Source of the DNA: Durusdinium trenchii
Lineage: Eukaryota > Sar > Dinophyceae > Suessiales > Symbiodiniaceae
NCBI GenBank assembly: GCA_963970005.1
Contig: CAXAMN010021362.1
Coordinates: 2,413,764-2,477,763 of the forward strand
Length of the DNA stretch: 64,000 nt
Reading direction: 5' to 3'
Made by a program: the position numbers and the translations under genes. Of the stretch, positions 47,426-56,474 are shown in pieces (position 1 is the first letter of the stretch; every line of letters starts with the position of its first letter). The notes beneath the pieces were generated by a model. That model was not told the DNA's origin. It saw nothing but the letters and a program-made list of their open reading frames with translations, and made no database searches.

Positions 47426-47486
47426 GGGCCCCAGCTTATACTTAATACAAATTAGTTGATGGATCGAATAAAACAAAAAGGGGATC
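47401..47486. repeat. Hairpin beside the right end, using an extra copy of the terminal motif
   Basis: GATCCCC + TTTTTGTTTCATTCGAT at 47401-47424 is the reverse complement, with one mismatch, of 47463-47486. The loop is 38 bp. The inner arm adds a third, inverted, copy of the 18-bp terminal motif at the right end. I saw no matching third copy at the left end. Confidence 0.8.
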
Positions 47487-47506
47487 AAATACAACGAAAT
47501 CTACTT
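47461..47506 (-). repeat. Right terminal inverted repeat of the 17-kb element
   Basis: Two 18-bp motifs at 47461-47478 (GGATCGAATAAAACAAAA) and 47482-47499 (GGATCAAATACAACGAAA), spaced by 3 bp, then CTT and a TA run to 47520. Mirror image of the left end. Confidence 0.8.
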
Positions 47507-47764
47507 ATATATATATATATGTGTGTGTATACATAATACAGGGTATTATAGGGTACAAGACTCAGATTGTGTTCTTGCCGGGTGCTTCTGCAGAGCGGGA
47601 GGCTATGCCGGTGTGTGGTTTCCAGTGTTTTGTTGCATTCTTTAGTGTTTTTGGACTGTTGATTTGCAATAGGTTTAGCATTGGGTGTGGTATTGTAATC
47701 GGTCCTGGATGCTTCCCACAGAAGTTTGGAGCCTTCTTTTGTTTCAACCATTCTCCCTTGACCT

Positions 47765-48365
47765 GTGGGAGCTTGATGTCATTCACTCTTGACCTGTGGC
47801 AATGGTAATGCAGATGGTGATGATACTGCTAATGGCAATGGTGATGGTAATACAATTCACCTTTTGACCTATGGGAGCTATGCACCCTGTGACCTGTGGG
47901 AGCTTGATGCCATTCACCGTTGACCTGTGGTAATGGCAAAGGTGATGGGATGCCATGCACCCTGTGAGCTGTGGGACCTTGATGCCATTCACCATGATTT
48001 TGGGAATGGTAATGCCGAAATTCCATTCACTTTGTGACCTGTGGGAGCTTGATGCTGATGGGAATAGCAATGGTAATGCTAATGGAGTGGTACGGGTAAT
48101 GGCCATTCACCCTTGACCTGTGGCAATGCTGAAGGCAATGGTAATGCTCAACGCAATGGTGATGGAAATGCCATTCACCCTTTGACCTGTAAGAGCTATG
48201 CACCCTGTGAAATCAGAGCTTGATGCCATTCACCCTTGTTGACCTGTGAGCTGCGGGACCTTGATGCCGTTCACCCTGTGACCTGTGGGAGGTTGATGCC
48301 ATGCACCCTCTGAGTGGTCATGGTAATGCTTATGGCAATGGCAATGCCAATGGCAATTTTGGTGT
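47765..48365. repeat. Composite minisatellite outside the right end of the element
   Basis: Two alternating kinds of unit: CCATTCACCCTGTGACCTGT + GGGAGCTTGATG (about ten imperfect copies) and GGCAATGGTGATGGTAATGC-type words. Spacing is irregular. It ends just before the AG|G acceptor at 48364-48365 of the next gene, so it probably lies in an intron. Confidence 0.75.
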
Positions 48366-49099
48366 CAGGTGGATCGTGGGAACACGTTCAACTGTCTGGA
48401 CAACCACTCTTGTCGTTTCGTCTCGTATCAGGCTGGTCACAGGCCGTTTGTCCCAGGTCGCCACGTTTGTTTGGATTGATTTAATGGCAAACCAGGACCT
48501 CACTTTCATGAAGCTTCGGTCGGATGTTCCTCTTGTCATAGGGACAGTGGTCACGATAGATGGGCACCAGCTGAGCGCGGAGGACTTGAGGCACTCGGGG
48601 TTCCATATGTCAGCGAGGTTGGTGTTCAAGTGACAGCCGCGTAGCTTGGCGCACGGTTTTCTCCGGTTTTCTCAGGTACATCCACACGGCTGTGAAACAG
48701 TTCCCTGTGTTCTTGAAAGATCTGAGAGACCTAGGTCTCAGCGACAAAAACTTTTGGTTGCACGCAGTGGAGTTTGGTGTTGCGAAGCACGGAAACTCAT
48801 GGACAAGAAGAGTTGCTTGGAATGGAAGAATGTTGCATTCTTGCGTCGCATGCGCTGTGCTTTGGTGACGCTGCTTATAATGTAGAAAACTATACTCCGG
48901 TTTGCCCTAATACGTTGTCCGAGCCAGTGCTGATCTGGGTATTGAAGCAGCTTTCTGGGCTGAACCGAGCGAGCAGGCAAGCGAGCAAATGAATTTGTAA
49001 TTCAACCGGGGCAGCTTCAAATACATGCTGGCAGAGAAGCTTGACTGTGGGAAGCGATATTTTATGCCTGGTGGCCCAGAAATAGTGACTTTAGATTGA
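48366..49099 (+). CDS. 3' exons of an unidentified gene
   Basis: Exon A (about 48366-48617) ends ...SAEDLRHSGFHMSA plus AG. Exon B begins at 48676 with G TAC ATC and reads RYIHTAVKQFPVFLKDLRDL, GLSDKNFWLHAVEFGVAKHG, NSWTRR. The join across the 58-bp GT-AG intron (48618-48675) keeps the frame and makes a continuous protein. A last exon, starting near 49014, reads FKYMLAEKLDCGKRYFMPGG, PEIVTLD, with stop TGA 49097-49099. The upstream part is not visible and would have to lie beyond the minisatellite or beyond the 17-kb element. No family assigned with confidence. Confidence 0.55.
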
Positions 49100-49194
49100 G
49101 CAGCCAGTAGCGGTTGTTCCCCACATTGACGTGTGGGGTTTTTTGTTTTTAGTGTGGTATCCGCTCGTGCCTCCGCCTCCTCCCGTCTCTCGCT

Positions 49195-49345
49195 TCTCAC
49201 CAACCACTCACCAACAGATTGTCACCAAAAATTATCACCAACCAACCAATTGTCACCAACCAATTGTTAACTACAAATTTTCACCAACCACTTGTCATCA
49301 CCAATTGTCTCAACCAATTGTCGCCAACCAATTGTCTTCTCCAGG
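49195..49345. repeat. CACCAACCAATTGT tandem repeat
   Basis: About ten imperfect units of (T)CACCAACCAATTGT with internal variants (ACTTGT, ATTGTTAACTAC). The Asn/Gln/Thr/Pro-rich frames across it are repeat artefacts. Confidence 0.75.
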
Positions 49346-52138
49346 GGGTCGGATGTACGCCTGGCGCTGGCTGGTGCTGGTGGGTCTCCGCCGCTGTGCC
49401 GCTGTAATTGCGTGCGTGGTGTTCAAAAACACTGTGTTTTACAGCGTTTTGTGGGCGTGGAAGATCCAAAATTTGGACAGTGGCGAAATGCGAAAACTGT
49501 GGGTTTTACAAGGGTGGTGTCGGTAATGCGCGCCGCGCGGACGTGATTCGTCGGTTTCAGCAGCGCACGTCGTGTTCATCCATTCCTACCCGTGAATAAC
49601 CTGCTCTTACTTGTTTGAGGGTATTGGGGAGGTGAAAGCAGCATGAAAAGCCTGCACCTGAAGAGGTTCTGAACAAAAACACATCATGAAACACCTAAAA
49701 TTCCAACAGGTCGCCCAGGCATCAAATGTTTCCAACAAAAAACACACAAATGCCAAAACAAACGCCTCGGGTTTTTGGGGTCGCCCGGCTCCGAATTCGG
49801 CGCTCTTCGGCTGGTGTTGTCGGCAACCCCGTGGCCGGCTCCGTCCTTCAGGCGCCAGCGAGGAGGCCAGACGATGTCCCGCGACGGCTCGGTCGACGTG
49901 CGCGGGCGGGCCGGAGCGACGTGCATGCGTGCTCGACGGGCTCGGCCGAGGAGGTTGCGAGTTGGCGAGGTGCATTTAACGGAGATGTTTTGATATGGTT
50001 TTGGATAGGGTTTGCGAGATGCATGTGTTTTTGTGTTTGCGGGTTTTGGTAGGGCTTGTGGGGCCCCTCAACAGGTCATCTAACAGTATCTAACAGATGG
50101 CTGCCACCTGACTTTTTGGAGGGGCGTACCAGTCAGTTCCATCATTCAACAGTAGCAACCATGATCAAACATGGAAGTCGATAGAGTGACAACAAGGTGG
50201 TGATGAACCAAGTCACATGCAGATAGAGATGTCGATACCATCCCAAACCAAAACAACATGGACGTGTATGTTAAATCCGGAAGACCCCCTGGCCCGAACC
50301 TTCTACGGGGGGGTCGAACTGCCTGGGGTCGGTGTCCCTATCTGAGCTACATATCTAAAAGGTCTAGCAAAGTCTAGCTGGCCATGTCGACCCACAACAA
50401 CAGTTGCTCAGCTCCAATACTGTAACATACTGGACCTGGTAAAATCGACGCGTGTCACCCTGGAGAGACCACATGCAACCTCAAAACCATTGGTTTGTAC
50501 CAGCCGGAACGCCACGGTGGGAGTGGCCTGAATATTCCAGACATTCCTTGAATGAAAAGACATATGAAAGAATCAGTGAACAAATACTGTGTGCATCTGT
50601 GTGCCTACATTGATTTCTTCTCATATTGACCCCTTTTCAACCAAATCAGAATCAATCCATGACAATCCCATGAAGTTCATTTGGGAAGTAAAGATCCATG
50701 CCAGACCCTCCAGACCTTTTGCGAGGCCACCAACGTCATGTATGAGGAAAGTGTGACGCGGAACACGACAAGCGAGACGCATGCATCGCATAGCTGGCAT
50801 CTTTTTTTTAAATGGAGACAACTTGGGTCCAAGGGGGGTCCAAGGGGGGTCCAAGGGGGCAAGTTTGGGGGTGCTTTAGGATGCTGGAAAAGGAATCTTC
50901 CCAGCATCCAGACAATCCATATATGGTACCTAATTGATTATACATGGTTTGAGGGTCAATGTTTATACTAGTATATGTTCCCTATATTAGTTGTTTTTAT
51001 TTCTCATCATGGGAAATGCAATCAATGGTCTCTTGAAGATGAACGTGCAGCGTGCACTTCAAGAATGCCTGGTACTGCAGAACAATTCTGGGAGGATGCA
51101 ATCGTCGAGCCCATCAATTCATGGGTCACCAGTGGTTCCAAACATTAAGGAAGTAACGTGGGATACACCTGGTAGGTTGCTTGGTCATGTTTTGCTTTCG
51201 GCTCTTGGTTTTCAATGGGTTCTCCTTCAAGAACAACTCCATTTGAGGGAGGGAGCTGTACCACAAGTTGACCCTCTTAAGATGGCTGGGTTTCCCTCAC
51301 TTGGCCACTAGATGGAACGGACCAGGGATTGCTTCCTTCACTAGCTGGGTGAGTCAAAAGCTGTCTCAGAGAAGAGACAAGCAGACATGGTCCATCGAAC
51401 CCCGTGGCTTTGGTCCGAACCGCATGGCTTAGGTTTGACCCACAGCCAGATTGATAGCAATGCGCTTGCAAACTTCCAGGAGCAGAACCTCTACACTGTG
51501 GCGCCCTTGTTGCTGGCCAAACCCACGGCCAAGAGGCTCTTGAAACAGGCGGCGACGACGAGAGCGCGCGGCCTCGGCGGCACCGAGAGTCCTTCCAGCA
51601 CTTCCCCTCTCAGGTCCAGGTTGTGCAGCTAGCGGTTCCAGCAGAATTGGGCGTTTCCAGAGCCAGAGAAGGGCCACAGCTTCGGAGTGGATGGATCAAG
51701 CTTGTGAGTCGGACAAGTAGGGCGAGCGTCGACAATTAGACGCGAGTGAAATTTCTTTGAAGCTAAGGGTGTTTACATTTGATTGAAACCATTCATTTGG
51801 TGTTCCAAAAAAGAGAGGAAGTCCTGATGATCAAGATCAAGCGTGCTCGACAAAATGATTGTCCACTTTCTCAACGGCACCTTTTGTTTGATTGCTTGTC
51901 GAGCTGTTTGGCAGTGGATCAAAACCTCCCTCACCAAACAATCAGTTAACATCAGTCAACCATGTTTGGTCGTCTCCACTCTTCATTTCAGGTGCGCCAA
52001 CCGGTTTCCTTCCCCCAGCAAAGTCACTCGCTTTTCCGAACTCGAGTAAAGCAGCCCCTCAAAACCATATACGCCCGTGAGTAAGCTAGCCAGATGCGGT
52101 GGCTCCTCTCGTCCAAGCTCCTCTCGTCCATGCCTGTA

Positions 52139-52273
52139 CCCAGACACGATCCAGACACTCCTAATGGGACTGGAAGACATGCCGCCCCAGGATTCGACCC
52201 CTTTTCAACCATCCCAATGATTCGGCCAATGGTATCACTATGCACTGCGTCCCATTCGTCGTGGGTGTCTGGG
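52139..52273. mobile_element. MITE-like family A, copy 6 (longer variant)
   Basis: Begins CCCAGACACGATCCAGACAC and ends CCCATTCGTCGTGGGTGTCTGGG. The right end is the inverse of the left end of copy 3 (CCCAGACACGACGAATGGGA). At 135 bp it is longer than other copies. Confidence 0.6.
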
Positions 52274-53968
52274 ATCCGTTGGAAACGCACAGGGTGTCCG
52301 GCACCGACACTTGGGAGGCTCAGAAGGAAGCGGAGGCACAGATGCAGGAGGCACGACCGGCCGTGAGGAATCAGATCTTCTCGTTGTCCCAGTGGCAAAC
52401 CGCATGCAGTTCCCCACGAGCGTTCGCTGGAGGTCGTCCCAGTGGTTCCACGAAACGGTAGACGAAACGTGACCAAACGAGGGCCCCTGGTTCCATTCGT
52501 GGGAACTGCCTGGGATCCACTGGTGGCATGTTTCCGGTGTTGCTGGAGGACCAGTTTGAAGGAAGAGGTTGGCGATACCGAACGGCACCCAGAATTGGAG
52601 GTATTAGTAGCATAGGGTTTCACAAGTGGGACCCTTGTTGAACATGCCAGTGTAATGACTCCCACTTTAGACAATGAACTCATTTGGCTTCAAGGCGCAA
52701 CTAGTCTAGTATAGAGACATGAAACAACAAACCATCATTTATAAGTATAATGAAAAAGCAACGATGACTGACCGATTTTACCCCCAAAAAGGGGTGTCTC
52801 CACTCCCCGCAAAAAACGGTCGCTTCCCCAGCGGTCGTGTGGTCCCTCTTCGTGGAGACCTCGCAGGGCCTTCGCATGGAACCCTTCCGGCGAAAGGTGC
52901 GGAACCGAGTCTGCGATAGGAGAGGAATTCGGTGGGTTTCGGAGAGAAAACAGACACGTTCTGACACCCGTCCTCTCCACTTTCAGGGGTCCAACGTCCG
53001 ACCTCCACCTCCACCTCCACAAAAGTCCATTGCTCTGAAAGAAAAAACACACCGCTTTTTGATTGGAACATCCGTGTCGGGATCTTCGAATCCGGGTGGA
53101 CGTTTAACGTTCTTTTCGGAGATCTGTCTATCACCAGTTCTGGTCAACTGTCCCAGCCGGGTCTGTGTGATTCATGGGTCTTAGTTGCATGTTCATGTTA
53201 CCTCCCACAACTGTCCCCTACCCAGAAGGATTGGGACATGCCAACCAAAATTGTGAAATGTCAAAATCAATTCACACATGTACTGTATATATACATATAT
53301 ACACACCCCGCCTTTGCCACTTTAGATGCATCACCCGAGTTGACCATTGTGACTACCAGTCAGTAGATAGCCCTTAATTAACATGTTAGGGGGGGTGGGG
53401 TGGAGGCCCAAATCAGCCTTTCATTGATTTTTTTGGTTTAGTTTGGGTATAGGCACCATGTTTTCAAAACCTCTTGGCAGAGACCGTGTAGTAGACCGCA
53501 GGGCAAGAAGGGGTCCCCCCTGCAGAGACGCATCCCGAGTCATCTCAACCTGAGGTTGTAGGCGGCCTAGAGAGGCAGGTTTGACCCCACAACTGACGAA
53601 AGCTCCCTTTGCCCACCTCCCTTCTGCCCTCCAAATTTCACTTTCGAAGTCGGAAGAACTGGGTATAGATATGACCCGAGAGGCTTATGTATGTATAATT
53701 TATCATGTGAAAGTCAGCCAGAAGGCTCTACACCAGTAACTGGAGACAAAAACACACCTGGGTTCCAGGTGTCATAGGCTTGAACTGTTCTGATGGCTGG
53801 GGGGTGGGTGTCAGGGGTCAATCCCCACCTTCACCTGACAAGATGGGCCGTTTGGAGGCTTTGCTCCCTGTTTCCTGTCTCGCCCCGTGGTGATGGAGAG
53901 GCTCGCGTGAAGGAGACCTTGTCCACCGCTCCCACACAGGAGCTGGAACAAGAGGCCGGCGGTTGCCA

Positions 53969-53992
53969 CGTGGTTTCCACGTGGAAACCACG
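53969..53992. repeat. Perfect 24-bp palindrome
   Basis: Two arms CGTGGTTTCCAC and GTGGAAACCACG without spacer, centred on CACGTG. It lies in a CpG-rich stretch with no clear gene. Confidence 0.9.
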
Positions 53993-54148
53993 GCGAAAGC
54001 GATCCGTGTTTGTGTTGCTTTTGTGGCAGAACGCTAGACTATGGCTGAAATGGGGAAGCTAAGAACACCGACTGAGTCAGACAGCAGCTGAGTCGACTGA
54101 GCGATGGCGATGTTTATCAAACTTCACATTGGGACTTGTTGTCAACTC

Positions 54149-55115
54149 TCAGGGTTCATGTTCAGCTTTGCATAGCTTCGCATCTTTGTTTTCCAAGGAA
54201 TGACGCTTGCCGAAGTTTAGATTCTCCTGAGTTATCCGCCAAGTTGATCCGGGTTGTTTCTGGCCGTGTTCAGACACTTCAACATTAGTGGAACCACAAC
54301 CTTCCGAGAGCCTTCTGAAAGACTCCAGGCGTGCCCACCATTCACGCGCAGAGTCCATTTTGCGGAGGGGTCGGGGGTTTCACATTTCTTGACACACTCG
54401 GGAAATTACGGGAATTTGCATACTCTCTGACTGATTGCGGTTTGCCACACGCCGACCTAGGTATGAAAACCTAAGAGTTCTGGGGTATGAAGCCTGAAAG
54501 TATCAAGTGAAGAGGCGTTTGACAGTTCGACATCTTCCAAACACAAGTCTTCCAAATGCCAAGCTTCGAAGTCGAGCGAGAAACAACGAAAGGCGTGACT
54601 ACAGAATGCAAACTGATGCAAAGGCCAGCGAATTGTTCTAGTAACAAAGGGGCCCAAGAGGTAGTAACAAAGGGGCCCACTGCAGGTACATCGGTGAGAA
54701 ACCAGAGTTTCTACATCCCACATACAATTACCGGAGTTTTGACACTGGAAAAATGGTGAGCCCAGTTGATCATCTTTAAGAAAGGAAAGCACCTCCTTTC
54801 TGACGTATCACTCGGTGTTTGCCCGACCTGATTGCCCTTTTCATGAAAGACATCATAACCACATTTCTGTAGAGGAAACCGGTCTTCCCAAAGGTCATGG
54901 AAGTTTCACCTCCTATGCAAGAATGTTGGGGAGCAGGTCTGGCGCTTGACCAGGTCATGTACCAGTCATCCACTTGGAGTCTCATGTGGCGGTTGTTCGA
55001 AGCTTCGAAAACAACCTCGGCCTCCGTGTCAGTGAGGACGACTCCGACGACAGCCTGGGGGCCTGGAGCATCAGCGGGTGATAGGAAGGCTACTAGTTCA
55101 AGCGACTAGTGGCGT
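54149..55115 (-). CDS. Possible minus-strand exon fragments, unidentified
   Basis: On the minus strand, 55115-54880 reads AFLSPADAPGPQAVVGVVLT, DTEAEVVFEASNNRHMRLQV and DDWYMTWSSA, which looks like real protein. Weaker blocks follow at about 54620-54457 (WHLEDLCLEDVELSNASSLD) and 54358-54149 (DSAREWWARLESFRRLSEGC). They could be exons of one gene or relics of a retroelement polyprotein. I cannot connect them by clean splice sites. Confidence 0.3.
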
Positions 55116-55864
55116 CCATCATCGTTCTATATATATATATAGTTTGTTCTTTCAGGAAGCTTTAAGATGCTTTCAGTGTAGCACACATTGTCCAAGACCT
55201 TGCAGAAGGTGGCCGTGTATGGTGCAACATGTTTGGGCTGGCATGAGTAAATCATGGTTGCCATTTACTCTACATGATTCATTCTACAATTTTGATGTGC
55301 ACAGTTGGAAGCACTGGCAAGGATGTCATTACTATCGCATAACTAGACCTTTGTGAACGCGTTTGGTCCTTCAACCATCCACCCAAGCACTTGCCACAAT
55401 GTGTAGGATGTGTTGTTTCTCTTCTTCCGCCAACATCTCATGCTACAGGGCCAGGATGCACAGTGATTGATTCTGATTAGTAGGGCAAAGCCTAGAACTC
55501 ATCGTGCCCTGTGATGGACAGAAATGCGTATGGGTTTCCTCTCAACACAGTCCACACGGACCAACATTTGTTATTTTAGTCTCTTCCCAACTCACGGTAA
55601 TCTTGAATCTCTTCCCAACACAGCTCAATAATATGGCTTTGTTCTCTACTCAGGTGGCCGCTCCGATGTCGCAGACTGCGGCGACCTGAAAGGCACGGTG
55701 AAACCATTTCACAGAAGACATGCGCCTCGCACAAGTTCTGTATCGTTGCCGCTGGGGGCGAAGAAACACAAATTGAAGGCTGGACCATTTTGACCAGCTA
55801 TAGTGTAGTATCGCTGTTGTGTCCTCAGCAGGGGCACGCACCAAGCGGACACAACAGGTTTTAA

Positions 55865-56140
55865 GTTGGTACAGTGGTTTCAAAGTATAGATGGCACAAG
55901 TGTCCAATGTCGGTAGTCGATATGGAGCCCCATTTGCCTAAGACATCATGGGGTGCCAGTGCCATTGAACCTCTGAAACCATTGCAATTCCATGGCAACT
56001 GTCTGTGGATTTCTGACAGAACACACTGACTGACCAGACACAATGGTAAGTGAAAATCGGTCAGAGGTCCTTTAAAAGCTTCATCCAGATACACTCCCTG
56101 AAAAGATCCATGGAAGTGGAAAACCATCTAGTGCCTGTTT
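55865..56140. repeat. Dispersed repeat, family G, second copy
   Basis: Shares TACAGTGGTTTCAAAGTATAGATGGCACAA (55869-55898) with 11240-11262, and ACACTCCCTGAAAAGATCCATGG with 11395. GAAGTGGAAAACCATC near 56110 is the inverse of a word duplicated at 11464 and 11520. Confidence 0.55.
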
Positions 56141-56474
56141 GGTATTTGGAAAGTGAGCATGTTCCATTTTTCCGCAAACAGTGTGTCCACACCAGGGGTT
56201 CTTACGGTAGGTGTTAAGCACGGGTGTTTGATCCGAGGTGCTCATCGGGGCGTCCAGCTAATTCGCTGCTATTTACAGCAGTAGTAATTCACCTCGAGAT
56301 CTTCGAAGTGCATTTCGACTGCGCAGGCTCGAAGAATCTGCTGGGTCCGAGCGGGCGCTCTTCGAGACTGCGCTCTCGTTGTAGTGCCGTGCGCATTTTC
56401 GGACTTGGTGATCAATTTTCGTGGCGCAAGGGAAACCTCGTGCTTTGGTGGTCCCAAGTCGACTTTCGTGCTAG

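Larger units (their letters stand above)
30331..47520 (+). mobile_element. 17.2-kb TIR-bounded element with transposase-like and DNA methyltransferase genes
   Basis: The two ends are inverted copies: 30346-30391 against the reverse complement of 47461-47506, with 37 of 46 positions matching by hand count. Both lie beside runs of TA. Each end has two direct copies of an 18-bp motif (consensus TTTYGTTNTAWTYGATCC) separated by exactly 3 bp, and the sequence AAGNNNATTTCG lies at the same distance from the TA run on both sides. All coding exons between the ends are on the + strand, and the first ATG is only 50 bp inside the left repeat. Contents are a DUF7869-like transposase candidate, a C5-cytosine methyltransferase and a long multi-exon cargo. 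I infer a DNA transposon inserting at TA-rich sites. A target duplication cannot be told apart from the TA runs. The alternative is a host gene cluster with coincidental repeats, which the matching motif spacing makes unlikely. Confidence 0.72.
49100..54148. other. Mostly non-coding DNA with simple repeats
   Basis: Contains a CACCAACCAATTGT tandem (49195-49345), CpG-rich patches at about 49780-49970, 52240-52500 and 52830-53020, a three-fold GGGGGGTCCAA tandem at about 50835-50860, and a family-A element (52139-52273). A frame at 51009-51311 (MGNAINGLLKMNVQRALQEC) and one at 51387-51632 have fair composition but no recognisable domain. I do not call them genes. Confidence 0.4.

Noticed and set aside
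51009-51632. Small gene beginning MGNAINGLLKMN
   Set aside because: Two short frames of fair composition but no domain, no clean splice link and no conserved motif; noted only as a weak candidate.
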